Assembly (NCBI RefSeq): GCF_900176375.1
Contig: NZ_FWYF01000002.1
Location: 904,161-968,160 of the forward strand
From: Reichenbachiella faecimaris
GTDB lineage: Bacteria; Bacteroidota; Bacteroidia; Cytophagales; Cyclobacteriaceae
DNA: 64,000 nt
Reading direction: 5' to 3'
The notes under the pieces were generated by a model. It was not told the DNA's origin and did no database searches. It worked only from the letters and a program-made list of their open reading frames with translations. This document shows, piece after piece, positions 36,193-45,572 of the stretch (its first letter is position 1; each line of letters starts with the position of its first letter). The position numbers and the translations under genes were made by a program.

Positions 36193-36290
36193 GTGGAGGC
36201 ACGACTTGATGGGATTCCACTATAGACAGCAATTCAGATTGCTATAATTTTTCATAACATGCGATTGAATCAAGTGAGTCGTACCTCCAC
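36193..36290. repeat. Long imperfect inverted repeat with nested hairpin
   Basis: Outer arms GTGGAGGCACGACT (36193-36206) and AGTCGTACCTCCAC (36277-36290) pair over 14 positions with one mismatch. An inner perfect hairpin AGCAAT-TCAG-ATTGCT sits at 36228-36243. The structure is about 98 bases, starts 7 bases after a stop codon and ends 30 bases before polA. No T-run follows the right arm, so it is a poor intrinsic terminator. Possible REP/MITE-like element or structured RNA. Confidence 0.6.
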
Positions 36291-36320
36291 TGTTCCGATC
36301 ATTTTCTTACCTTTACTCAC

Positions 36321-39131
36321 ATGAGTAAACCTGAGAAAAAACTGTTCCTTCTAGACGCATTTGCCCTGATCTATCGCGCCCATTTTGCCTTTAGCAAAAA
36401 TCCAAGAATCAATTCCAAAGGCATGAATACAAGTGCAGTATTTGGGTTTATGAATTCGTTGTTGGAGATTCTAAAAAAAGAAAAACCTACTCACATAGGC
36501 GTGGCGTTCGACACAAGTGCCCCCACTTTTAGACATGTCCAGTTTCCCGAATACAAGGCGCATAGGGAAGAAACGCCTGAAGACATTAGGACAGCGACCC
36601 CTATCATTAAAGACATTTTGAAAGCCTTCAATATTCCCATATTGCAAATGGATGGTTTTGAAGCAGATGATGTGATAGGTACTTTGGCGAAAGCCGCCGC
36701 ACGCGATGGCTTCGAAGTGTTTATGATGACCCCAGACAAGGATTATGCGCAGTTGGTGGAAGAACATATCTACCTCTACAAACCTGCATATATGGGCAAT
36801 GGTGTGGATGTACTTGGCATTCCTGAAGTATTAGCCAAGTTTGAAATTGAGAATGTAGATCAAGTTCGTGATATATTGGGGCTAGAAGGAGATGCTGCTG
36901 ATAACATTCCGGGTATACCTGGAGTAGGTAAGAAAACGGCCATCAAATTTTTGCAGTCCTATGGAACGGTTGAAGGTTTGCTAGAAAATACGGCTGACCT
37001 GAAGGGTAAGATGAAAGAAAAGGTAGAGGAGTTTGGACAGCAAGGCATTCTTTCGAAAGAATTGGCCACCATCAAAATTGATGTGCCTATTGAATTTAAT
37101 GCTGAAGACTTAGAACATTGTGACCCAAATGAGGCCAAAGTCAAAGAAATATTTGAAGAGTTGGAATTTCGTACAATGCTCAAGCGAATCTTTGATATAG
37201 ATGATGCTTCAGCTCCTGCGGCAAAGGCACCTGCAAAAAAGAAAGCACCAGCTCCCTCCCAACTTGGGCTGTTTGGTGATGCTGCGACAGAAGTGTCTGT
37301 TCAGCCAGTCATTCAAGAAAAGAAAAATGCCAAGAATCACAAACACGATTATCATTGCATTGATACCCCAGCGCTGAGGAAATCATTGGTAAAATATTTA
37401 TCACTTCAGGAAGAGTATTGTTTTGATACTGAAACCACCAGTGTAAATCCTGAAGAGGCTGAATTAGTAGGAATTGCCTTTGCCTATGTGCCAGGAGAGG
37501 CTTATTACGTGCCAATACCAGCCGATCAAAAAGAGGCTCAAGTCATTGTGGAAGAATTCCGACTTGTGTTAGAGAATGATGATATACTTAAAATTGGTCA
37601 GAACCTGAAATATGATATTCAGGTGATGAAAAACTATGGGGTGGAGGTGAAAGGCAAAATGTTCGACACCATGCTGGCGCATTACCTTATTGACCCTGAG
37701 TCCAGACACAAGATGGATGTATTGGCCGAAAATTATTTGAACTATACGGCCATTCCAATAGAGGATTTAATTGGTAAGGGCAAGTCACAAAAGAACATGC
37801 GTGATATACCTGTAGCAGATGTGGTGGATTATGCTTGCGAAGATGCGGATATCACTTTGCAGCTAAAGCTCAAACTAGAAGAAGAAATTAAAGAAAGAGG
37901 GCTGGAGAAGTTATTGCACGAGGTAGAAGAGCCACTGAGCATTGTATTGGCAGATGTGGAGTACGCTGGGGTTAAAATAGATACTGATGTACTTGGAGAA
38001 ATGTCCAAAGATCTCAACGAACTAAGTGTAATCGCTCAGGATAAGATTTTTGAATTGGCTGGTCAGGAATTCAATATTAATTCACCTAAACAAATGGGTG
38101 AAATTTTATTTGATAAGATGCAGCTGGTAGATAAACCAAAGAAAACCAAAACAGGTCAGTATGCTACTGGAGAAGAAATTTTATCCAAATTGGCACCCGA
38201 ACATGAGATTGCTGAAAGAATTCTGGAATTCAGAGAATACCAAAAACTTAAATCCACTTACGTGGATGCCTTGCCACTTTTGATTAGCAAAAAGGATGGG
38301 TTGATCCATACGGATTATCGGCAAGCTGTTGCCGCTACAGGCAGATTGAGTTCGAACAACCCAAACCTTCAGAATATCCCTATTCGTACGGCTAAAGGAC
38401 GAGAAATAAGAAAGGCCTTTATTTCCAGAAGCAAAGATTACACGATGTTTGCGGCTGATTATTCACAAATCGAGCTAAGAATCATTGCCGCTTTTGCTAG
38501 GGATGAGAGTATGATCAAGGCTTTTAAAGACGGACAGGACATTCATTCCACCACAGCTTCAAAGGTTTTTGATGTACCTATGGCCGAAATGACTCCTGAC
38601 ATTCGACGCAAGGCCAAGGAGGTAAACTTTGGTTTGATCTATGGGATTTCGGCATTTGGATTGTCTCAAAATATCGGAATCTCACGCACAGAAGCGGCGG
38701 AGATTATAGACTCTTACTTTACCCAATTCCCGAATATCAAAAGATATATGGATGATCAGGTGAATTTTGCTAAGGAGCATGAATATGTAGAAACGATTCT
38801 GGGGAGACGTCGTTACTTGCGCGACATCAACTCTCGCAATGCTACCGTGAGAGGATTTGCAGAACGAAATGCAGTAAATGCGCCTATTCAGGGAAGTGCC
38901 GCTGATATCATTAAAGTGGCCATGATCAACATTCATGACTGGATGAAAAAGGAAAAACTCCAATCCAAGATGATTATGCAAGTGCATGATGAATTGGTCT
39001 TTGATGCACATAAGGATGAACTCCCAATGCTCCAAAAGAAGGTAGAAGAGCTCATGAAAAATGCCATTCCGCTAGATGTACCCATGGAAGTGGGTATGGG
39101 CACAGGGGTGAATTGGTTGGAGGCGCATTGA
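36321..39131 (+). CDS. polA: DNA polymerase I
   Basis: 936 residues with all three activities. The 5'-nuclease (about 1-300) has FLLDAFALIYRAHFA and GDAADNIPGIPGVGKKTA. A low-complexity Ala/Lys/Pro linker lies about 296-315. The 3'-5' exonuclease (about 345-530) retains acidic residues in CFDTETTSVNPEEAELVGIA and DYACEDADITLQL, so proofreading looks intact. The polymerase domain has motif A (FAADYSQIELRIIAAFARDE), motif B (RRKAKEVNFGLIYGISAFGL) and motif C (MIMQVHDELVFDA). Monocistronic, downstream of the inverted repeat at 36193. Confidence 0.97.
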   Translation: MSKPEKKLFLLDAFALIYRAHFAFSKNPRINSKGMNTSAVFGFMNSLLEILKKEKPTHIGVAFDTSAPTFRHVQFPEYKAHREETPEDIRTATPIIKDILKAFNIPILQMDGFEADDVIGTLAKAAARDGFEVFMMTPDKDYAQLVEEHIYLYKPAYMGNGVDVLGIPEVLAKFEIENVDQVRDILGLEGDAADNIPGIPGVGKKTAIKFLQSYGTVEGLLENTADLKGKMKEKVEEFGQQGILSKELATIKIDVPIEFNAEDLEHCDPNEAKVKEIFEELEFRTMLKRIFDIDDASAPAAKAPAKKKAPAPSQLGLFGDAATEVSVQPVIQEKKNAKNHKHDYHCIDTPALRKSLVKYLSLQEEYCFDTETTSVNPEEAELVGIAFAYVPGEAYYVPIPADQKEAQVIVEEFRLVLENDDILKIGQNLKYDIQVMKNYGVEVKGKMFDTMLAHYLIDPESRHKMDVLAENYLNYTAIPIEDLIGKGKSQKNMRDIPVADVVDYACEDADITLQLKLKLEEEIKERGLEKLLHEVEEPLSIVLADVEYAGVKIDTDVLGEMSKDLNELSVIAQDKIFELAGQEFNINSPKQMGEILFDKMQLVDKPKKTKTGQYATGEEILSKLAPEHEIAERILEFREYQKLKSTYVDALPLLISKKDGLIHTDYRQAVAATGRLSSNNPNLQNIPIRTAKGREIRKAFISRSKDYTMFAADYSQIELRIIAAFARDESMIKAFKDGQDIHSTTASKVFDVPMAEMTPDIRRKAKEVNFGLIYGISAFGLSQNIGISRTEAAEIIDSYFTQFPNIKRYMDDQVNFAKEHEYVETILGRRRYLRDINSRNATVRGFAERNAVNAPIQGSAADIIKVAMINIHDWMKKEKLQSKMIMQVHDELVFDAHKDELPMLQKKVEELMKNAIPLDVPMEVGMGTGVNWLEAH

Positions 39132-39470
39132 TGATGAACCTACCCATTTTTAGGAATTAATCATACGATTTGTTCTCCTCGCAGGGAGTCTAAAATCTCT
39201 CCAATATGAGCTTATTCGTACCAAACAATACGCATGTAGCTATATCAACAGGAAATTTATGTTTTATAATTTTATAGCTCTAGTAGTATTAAAATTGTAC
39301 TATTAGAATACAAAGTTGCGTTTATCTCAATTTTAAGTGATATAAATATTATTTATCTGGCAATATATTCATTTCGTCGAAAATTTCTTTTTTTATCATT
39401 CTTTTAAATCTCTTTTGCACTTCCGCTTCGTATGTGCTTCATCTAAGCGGGCAGCAAGTTGAAAAGAATA
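39132..39470. other. AT-rich intergenic stretch without a recognised gene
   Basis: This 339-base region between polA and the T9SS protein has no convincing ORF, tRNA or strong terminator. A short CTCC..GGAG hairpin near 39176-39190 and long A/T runs are all that is seen. It presumably contains the promoter of the downstream gene; no exact TAnnTTTG was found. Confidence 0.5.
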
Positions 39471-40934
39471 ATGAAGAGAAAAATTATATTATGCGCAGGC
39501 ATACTTATTATAGGTATGCGTGTGTCTGCACAATGCCCAACAAGTGGTACTATCTCAGCAGATTGTACTACAGTTGGTGATTTGACAGTTAGTGGTACTT
39601 TGAATATTAACCCAGGGGTAACTTATGAAGTCACAGGTAGAATTACATACACGGGTCGTACCATTAATGCTTCTGGTGCGATAATAGAGGCAGGTTCGAT
39701 GCGTGAGCAATGGGCTTCTAGTACTTTAAATGGAGGCACATACAACGTCGCTGGAGATTTCACAACTGCTGGAGATTTTTTTGCTATCGACATCACAGCC
39801 AACATTGGCGGAGATTTACCTATAGGTGGGAATTCAACTTCTCACACCAATTCAAATTACAATGTGGAAGGGGATTTAAGTTTTGGAAGTGGTCCTCATG
39901 AACTCAATGGAACATCATTTGATGTGGGGATTGGTTATGCAGGTACTACGGGTACGTTTGTAGTAAGCCTCAATGGTAGTTCTGTTTTAAATTTTTCTAA
40001 TGGCGCTTCTATGGATGTAAGAGGAGATGTAGATGCAGGAAGTGGTGCAGAAATAAACATTAATGCCTCTGATGTATATGTTACTGGAAACTTTGATAAT
40101 TCTGGAACTGGTAGCGTGACCGTAACTAACGGGGGGACATTTAGGGTAGATGGTGATTATGACAACTCTGGAACGGGTCATACCACAGTTGAGGATGGGG
40201 GAACTCTGGAAGTCGGGGGCGACTTTGACAATAATGGAGGAGGGTCTGAACTCATTGTTGATGGCGGAGGTGTAGTGGTAGGAGGTGATTTTGAAGGAAA
40301 TGAACCTGATGTAAGTGGCGGCGCAGACGAAGGTTGTAGTGGCGGAGGTGGTGGATGTTGCGGCGCGGCATGCTCATCCTTGCCAGTCGAGCTGATTTCT
40401 TTTAACGTCAAAAGAGGAATTGGCCATGTTACTTTGCGTTGGACGACTGCCACAGAGTTAAACAATGATCATTTTAATATCCATCGTTCTACCAATGGCG
40501 TGGATTTTGAAATCATAGATTGGGTGCCAGGAAATGGGACTACAGATGAGCAAAAAAGTTATGAGATAAAGGACTACCTCTCTCAGAAAGGCATTTACTA
40601 TTATCAACTGGAGCAAGTGGATTATGATGGAAAGAATGAATTTTTTCCTGTCAAGCAGATCAATTATAATTTGAGTCAAAACTACGAGCTGGATATTTAT
40701 CCAGTGCCTTTGGCCATCGGGGCCGATTTTTATATATCGTTGGATGAGGAGAAAATAATTACAGCATCAATTTACGATCTATCTGGAAGAACTAATATGG
40801 ATTTGCCCTACGAAGAACAATTGGAAAGGGTCAAAGTCAACTCGTCTTTACTTGGTCTACAGCCAGGTATTTATGTGATAAAAATTACTACAGCGTTAGG
40901 TCAATATACACAAAAGTTGAGGCTCTACGAGTAA
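39471..40934 (+). CDS. T9SS-sorted beta-helix repeat protein
   Basis: 487 residues from the ATG at 39471; a TTG at 39459 would add four residues. Signal peptide ends VSA-Q. Residues about 30-285 are short repeats of 20-22 residues with a G-G-T-x-x-V-x-G-D-F/Y-D-N-S/N-G core, expected to form a right-handed beta-helix. A Gly/Cys patch with five cysteines (CSGGGGGCCGAAC) follows. A linker domain starts SLPVELISFNVKR with LRWTTATELNNDHFNIHRS, common before T9SS tags. The C-terminal type A sorting domain (about 400-487) starts at YELDIYPVPL and ends KLRLYE. The protein is therefore expected on the surface or outside the cell. Confidence 0.88.
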   Translation: MKRKIILCAGILIIGMRVSAQCPTSGTISADCTTVGDLTVSGTLNINPGVTYEVTGRITYTGRTINASGAIIEAGSMREQWASSTLNGGTYNVAGDFTTAGDFFAIDITANIGGDLPIGGNSTSHTNSNYNVEGDLSFGSGPHELNGTSFDVGIGYAGTTGTFVVSLNGSSVLNFSNGASMDVRGDVDAGSGAEININASDVYVTGNFDNSGTGSVTVTNGGTFRVDGDYDNSGTGHTTVEDGGTLEVGGDFDNNGGGSELIVDGGGVVVGGDFEGNEPDVSGGADEGCSGGGGGCCGAACSSLPVELISFNVKRGIGHVTLRWTTATELNNDHFNIHRSTNGVDFEIIDWVPGNGTTDEQKSYEIKDYLSQKGIYYYQLEQVDYDGKNEFFPVKQINYNLSQNYELDIYPVPLAIGADFYISLDEEKIITASIYDLSGRTNMDLPYEEQLERVKVNSSLLGLQPGIYVIKITTALGQYTQKLRLYE

Positions 40935-40936
40935 TT

Positions 40937-41359
40937 TTATTCTCCTAAAACGGTAAGCATAACCTTTCTAGATCCACCATAATCTCTATGCTCACAGAGA
41001 TATATGCCCTGCCAGGTACCTAGATTTAGTCGCCCATTGGTGACTGGGACAGACACTGAACTTCCGAGCATTGACGCTTTGATATGAGCTGGCATATCAT
41101 CCGAACCTTCGTAGGTGTGACGGTAGTAACTGGCATTTTCTGGAACAAATTCATTGAAATGACTTTCGAAATCCTGACGTACTGTGGGGTCAGCATTTTC
41201 ATTGATCGTAAGACTTGCAGAGGTGTGTTTGATGAAAATCTGTAATATGCCAATCTGCACATTTCTAAGTTCTGGAATGCCATCCAAAATTTCATCTGTT
41301 ATCAGATGAAAACCTCTTGGTCTTGGGTTGAGTGAGATTTCTTTTTGAAAACTTGCCAT
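40937..41359 (-). CDS. yjbQ: YjbQ family protein (secondary thiamine-phosphate synthase)
   Basis: 140 residues, complete. Conserved stretches: IFIKHTSASLTINENADPTV (about 46-65) with the His-Thr-Ser-Ala-Ser signature, and GTWQGIYLCEHRDYGGSRKV near the end. YjbQ proteins have weak thiamine-phosphate synthase activity in E. coli; the physiological role is unclear. The gene ends 3 bases from the T9SS protein's stop, convergent. Confidence 0.93.
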   Translation of the reverse strand: MASFQKEISLNPRPRGFHLITDEILDGIPELRNVQIGILQIFIKHTSASLTINENADPTVRQDFESHFNEFVPENASYYRHTYEGSDDMPAHIKASMLGSSVSVPVTNGRLNLGTWQGIYLCEHRDYGGSRKVMLTVLGE

Positions 41360-41579
41360 GCCCTAAATTCCGTCTTTCCCGCGATTTATCAAAATAGCTT
41401 TATAAAAGAATAATTGAAATGGGGAACGAACACTTCTTATAATTTCTACGTAAATTGAAGCTTCAAAAAGCACGTTTTATTTCAATCAGCGTATCAGGTC
41501 ATAAGTGAATCAAGCGCCTCACTTTATTGATTAGATACTCTCGTTGAATTTGTCAAAGTCAATTTGAATTTAAACGACA

Positions 41580-43007
41580 GTGAAAAACTACTACGGGCTT
41601 TTGATTATTCTTTGCTTGTCTTACCCATCTTTTGGTCAGATCAAGTTCGTTATTGAATCACTTCCTGAAACCACTCCTGCACAAGATTCTATTTTTATCA
41701 CTGGGACTTTCAACAACTGGAATACGACAGACCCAAAATATCTTTTGCGAAAGCAGCCAAACGGTCAACTGGCTGTTGTTTTAAACTTTACTGAATCCGT
41801 AATTGAATACAAATTCACTAGGGGAGGCTGGTTGAAAGTAGAGACAGGCGATCAGAATGAATACATTCCGAACCGAACACTTGTAAAAAACAGAGCCTCA
41901 AGAACCATACTTATTCGAATTCAGAACTGGCAGGATTTAGGTGGTGCACGAAGTTTTGAATATCTCACCTTCTACTATTTCGCCATTGCATTTTTGTCGT
42001 TTATTCTTTTGATACTTTCATTGAGAATATTCAAAAGTGACCAAAAGAAACAGCGAATATTTGCCGTCATGCACGGAATACTTGGGCTGTTGTATCTGGG
42101 AGCAGTAGCTTATTATGTAGTCAATCCTATTTGGCAGACGTATTTACATATTTTAGGGCAGGCACTCATTTTTGCATGGGGGTCAACTTTATACTTGTTT
42201 ATCAATTACATTGGAAAAAAGGAAAATGCACGCATATCCTGGAAATATTTTTTGCCCATAGTTTTAGCTTCCTTGATCGCAGTTTTGAGATTGATGAACA
42301 TTGAACTTATGGCTTTTTTTTCGATTCCGTTAGTTGGTTTGCTGACGTGGGGCAAATTACTGATGGTTGGGACAGGAGGAATGATGACCTGCTGGTTTTT
42401 GGCTAAACTGTTTAGAGAAATTGACTGGAATGTAAAAGGAAGATTACCTTCATTTTTTCGGATCATGATCCTAGTCAATGGTATATGTCTTGCTTTTGTT
42501 TTTGTCAATCTATATATAGATGGCCAGGGTATGGTCACGGAAGATCCTGGAGAATACAAGTGGTTTTTTGTTCTACTCTCTTTTGTGATTTGGACAGAAG
42601 TAGTAGTTCTCTGGAGAGACCCACAATTTTTTAAAGAACGGCCTCAGGTATTGCATATTGATAAGGCGGATGAATTGCTACTGAAACTACGAGAATTGAT
42701 GGAAAAGGAAAAGGTATATCATGAGGCCGAGCTCAATGTGCATCGTCTGGCCGAATTGATGGACACTAAGCCGCATATTCTGTCTAAACTTTTGAATGAA
42801 CACTTTGAGCAAAATTTCAGGGATTATGTAAACGGCTATAGAGTTGATGAATTCATTGACTTGGCCAATACTGGCAAACTTGAAAAACTCACCTATTTGG
42901 GTTTGGCTCACGAGGTTGGCTTCAATTCTAAGTCTACGTTTAACCTAGCCTTTAAAAAAATCACTCAAAAGAGCCCACGTGAGTATTTCAAGTCATACGC
43001 CTTGTAA
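41580..43007 (+). CDS. Membrane AraC-type regulator with periplasmic starch-binding-like domain
   Basis: 475 residues, GTG start giving a normal signal/anchor MKNYYGLLIILCLSYPSFGQ. Residues about 24-105 resemble a CBM20/CBM48 carbohydrate-binding module: DSIFITGTFNNWNTTDPKY and EYKFTRGGWLKVETGD with conserved Trp residues. Seven hydrophobic helices follow (about 128-340), then an AraC helix-turn-helix pair (about 375-470: LNVHRLAELMDTKPHILSKL; LGLAHEVGFNSKSTFNLAFK). The plan is sensor outside, DNA-binding inside, in one chain. The next gene, 175 bases downstream, is a secreted alpha-amylase. It is therefore inferred to sense alpha-glucan and switch on amylase expression. Confidence 0.85.
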   Translation: MKNYYGLLIILCLSYPSFGQIKFVIESLPETTPAQDSIFITGTFNNWNTTDPKYLLRKQPNGQLAVVLNFTESVIEYKFTRGGWLKVETGDQNEYIPNRTLVKNRASRTILIRIQNWQDLGGARSFEYLTFYYFAIAFLSFILLILSLRIFKSDQKKQRIFAVMHGILGLLYLGAVAYYVVNPIWQTYLHILGQALIFAWGSTLYLFINYIGKKENARISWKYFLPIVLASLIAVLRLMNIELMAFFSIPLVGLLTWGKLLMVGTGGMMTCWFLAKLFREIDWNVKGRLPSFFRIMILVNGICLAFVFVNLYIDGQGMVTEDPGEYKWFFVLLSFVIWTEVVVLWRDPQFFKERPQVLHIDKADELLLKLRELMEKEKVYHEAELNVHRLAELMDTKPHILSKLLNEHFEQNFRDYVNGYRVDEFIDLANTGKLEKLTYLGLAHEVGFNSKSTFNLAFKKITQKSPREYFKSYAL

Positions 43008-43122
43008 CTGTTAGTTTATCAGCGAATTAGCGATTGATCTAGTCAGTTTTGAGATTTAATTTCTTGGCTGATTTTAGAAAATAGGACGTTTTTCAAAAGC
43101 CTGAATAGCACATTTGAAGACT

Positions 43123-43139
43123 TGATTAATAGTTAATCA
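43123..43139. promoter_or_regulatory. Perfect dyad upstream of the amylase gene
   Basis: TGATTAA-TAG-TTAATCA, a 7-bp perfect inverted repeat, 43 bases before the amylase ATG at 43183. Candidate operator for the adjacent AraC-type regulator, although AraC proteins more often use direct repeats. Confidence 0.4.
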
Positions 43140-43182
43140 GGCAGCGATCTCAGATGGCTGATACTTTCAAAATCTAATCGAT

Positions 43183-45513
43183 ATGATCAAAAAACTGACA
43201 CTAACGATTTTTTGCACATTTCTGTTTGCCACGGCCAGTCAGGCACAGGATGATGTGATGATGCAGGCATTTTACTGGAATCTGCCAGTAGATGAAACCA
43301 ACCTAGATGGTGACTGGTGGGACAACTTAGCTGATAAGTCAACCTATTTAAAAAATGCTGGATTTACAGGCCTATGGCTCCCTTCCCCATCCAAAGGGAA
43401 TTGGGGTATTGTGGACATGGGTTATGGCATCTATGACCACTATGATCTGGGCAACTACAATCAAAAAGGGTCAACTGAAACGCGGTTCGGAAGTCGTTCT
43501 GAATTGGAGGCCATGATTGCAGACATGCATGATACCAGTGGAGGTCAGCCAAAGATAGAAGTGTATGCAGATATCATATTGAACCACGTGTACTCCAGTG
43601 ATGAAGACGAAGAAGTCAATCCTGCCGTAAAAGCATACACATTTGCAGAGGCTTATACCAATGGTTCACAACACGTGCCATATCCGTCAAACGAAATCAA
43701 ATGGGTGATTCCCAATGCTGGAACAGGCGACTATTATATCAAAATCAAAGGGTTTGAAATGGACTGGGGTAGTTATGACAGTCGTGGATACGAAGTGACC
43801 ATTGATTGGACTGGTTCAGGAGACAATACAACTTATACCTGGGAAAGTGAACCTAATGGGGGCAATGGAGATACGGATGTTTTTCCAGGTTCGGGACAAA
43901 TTATGAGAGGGTTTATTGGCTCTTCATCTGATATTGATGAATATCAGGTGACGCTAACAAGTGCTCATGACATTGTCATTAAACTCAAGGCCATTGACAA
44001 TACCAATGGCTGGAACTGGGGCAACCAAAATCATGGATTGTATCCAGCAGAAGTTTGGTACAATGGGAATAACCTGGCCAGCACAACTTTAGAAGCCAGA
44101 ACCAATACAGGTATCAGTTATGTAACCCATACGGGCACGGGCGAACCTAATCATAGCTGGAACTATTCTCATTTTCATCCAGTGGATGGTAATGACTGGT
44201 TGGGAGACTGGGGAGGAGATGAGATCATCCCTAATACCAAAGGCTTTGGTAATGATTTTAATACTTACAGTGCTGTTGTCCAAGATCGTTTTGAGGATTG
44301 GGGAGAGTGGTTGTCAAATGAAATCGGGTTTGATGGTTACCGACTTGATTTTGTAAGAGGATTTCAGGCTGACTATGCCGCTGATTGGGTCAATAGCTTG
44401 CCATTGCTCAATGGAAACCAAAGGTTTATTGTAGGTGAATACTGGGGTTCAGATTCTCGAATCAATGATTGGGTCAATGATCTGGCTGCAGACGGAGCAG
44501 ATGCGGATGGATTTGATTTTCCATTGAAATCTTCTTTGACTGATATGTGCAATGGTACAAACAGTTATGATATGAGATGGCTGAACAATGCAGGGATGGT
44601 TAGAAATGGAAATGGACATGCACTACCTGGCACTTCTGTGGTGACTTGGCTAGACAATCATGATACAGGCAAGGAACATGACAAATGGGTAACCAAGGAT
44701 TGGAAAATGGGGTACGCCTATATCCTTACTCATGAAGGTCGCCCTTGTGTATTCTATCCGCACTACTACAACGTGACCTTGGTAGACAATCACGATTCGA
44801 ATACGACTGTGACTTCTCCAGCGAGTTTACAAGAGGATATAAACAAATTGATGTTTGTAAGATCCACTTATTTGGGAGGAAGCCTTGAAGTACTCAGTGA
44901 TATAGGCAATCCTTACCCTTCGGGTGATGCAGCTGATGTATATGTAGCCAGACGAGCAGGAAATGGCACTAAAGATGGGGCCATTGTTGTGATCAATAAT
45001 AGTAATTCTACTAAAGGCCTTTGGGTAGATATTACACCTTCTGGCTGGTCTAATTGGGACAATACCGTTTTGGTGAACGCTTTTGATAATGGCCAAACAA
45101 CTCAGGTCTATGGAAGTGGTAGAGCGTGGGTGGAAGCGCCTGCTCGTGGATATGCCGTATATGTAAAACAGGGTGAATATGTAGCCTACTCGGCACCATC
45201 AGCTAGAACTGTGGATTTAGGATTTGAAGGCAAATTGGATAATAAGTTAGCGTTTAATGTTTCTGAAATTTTCCCTAATCCAGTAGTCAATGGCTTCTCT
45301 AATCTCGAAGTTGATTTGCCAGATGACGGAACCGTGTGGATAGAAATTATTGATTTGTGGGGACGTACAGAGCGACAAATTGAAGTTCAGAAATCGGCTG
45401 GTCATCATACCATTCAGCTAGATGTGCAAAACTTAAGAACGGGTTATTACCTCTATAAATTTGCTTACAGAGATCATGTAACACAAACCAAACCATTTTT
45501 GGTAAAGAACTAG
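43183..45513 (+). CDS. Secreted GH13 alpha-amylase with T9SS sorting domain
   Basis: 776 residues. Signal peptide about 1-21. GH13 barrel: region I DIILNHV (about 129), nucleophile Asp in GYRLDFVRGF, acid/base Glu in FIVGEYWG, and the transition-state Asp in TWLDNHDTG, all present. Between region I and the nucleophile an extra beta-rich module of about 150 residues (about 165-330, Gly/Asn/Trp-rich, IDWTGSGDNTTYTWESEP) is inserted, larger than a usual domain B. An all-beta domain C follows. The C-terminal type A T9SS tag (about 695-776) starts FPNPVVNGFSN and ends TKPFLVKN. It should cleave starch or maltodextrin outside the cell. Confidence 0.93.
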   Translation: MIKKLTLTIFCTFLFATASQAQDDVMMQAFYWNLPVDETNLDGDWWDNLADKSTYLKNAGFTGLWLPSPSKGNWGIVDMGYGIYDHYDLGNYNQKGSTETRFGSRSELEAMIADMHDTSGGQPKIEVYADIILNHVYSSDEDEEVNPAVKAYTFAEAYTNGSQHVPYPSNEIKWVIPNAGTGDYYIKIKGFEMDWGSYDSRGYEVTIDWTGSGDNTTYTWESEPNGGNGDTDVFPGSGQIMRGFIGSSSDIDEYQVTLTSAHDIVIKLKAIDNTNGWNWGNQNHGLYPAEVWYNGNNLASTTLEARTNTGISYVTHTGTGEPNHSWNYSHFHPVDGNDWLGDWGGDEIIPNTKGFGNDFNTYSAVVQDRFEDWGEWLSNEIGFDGYRLDFVRGFQADYAADWVNSLPLLNGNQRFIVGEYWGSDSRINDWVNDLAADGADADGFDFPLKSSLTDMCNGTNSYDMRWLNNAGMVRNGNGHALPGTSVVTWLDNHDTGKEHDKWVTKDWKMGYAYILTHEGRPCVFYPHYYNVTLVDNHDSNTTVTSPASLQEDINKLMFVRSTYLGGSLEVLSDIGNPYPSGDAADVYVARRAGNGTKDGAIVVINNSNSTKGLWVDITPSGWSNWDNTVLVNAFDNGQTTQVYGSGRAWVEAPARGYAVYVKQGEYVAYSAPSARTVDLGFEGKLDNKLAFNVSEIFPNPVVNGFSNLEVDLPDDGTVWIEIIDLWGRTERQIEVQKSAGHHTIQLDVQNLRTGYYLYKFAYRDHVTQTKPFLVKN

Positions 45514-45536
45514 AGACTACCAGTTTCAAAAAGGCG

Positions 45537-45572
45537 AGCTCCTCGGGATTATCTCGAGGAGCTTTGTTTTTT
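45537..45572. terminator. Terminator after the amylase gene
   Basis: Nine-bp perfect stem (AGCTCCTCG / CGAGGAGCT), 9-base loop, then TTGTTTTTT on the plus strand. Overlaps the very end of the convergent SPFH gene. Confidence 0.82.

Noticed and set aside
36193-36290. Inverted repeat considered as insertion-sequence ends
   Set aside because: No transposase reading frame or target-site duplication lies within or beside it.
40130-40330. Short repeats in the T9SS beta-helix gene considered as a CRISPR array
   Set aside because: The repeats are coding, imperfect, contiguous and in frame, without unique spacers of fixed length.
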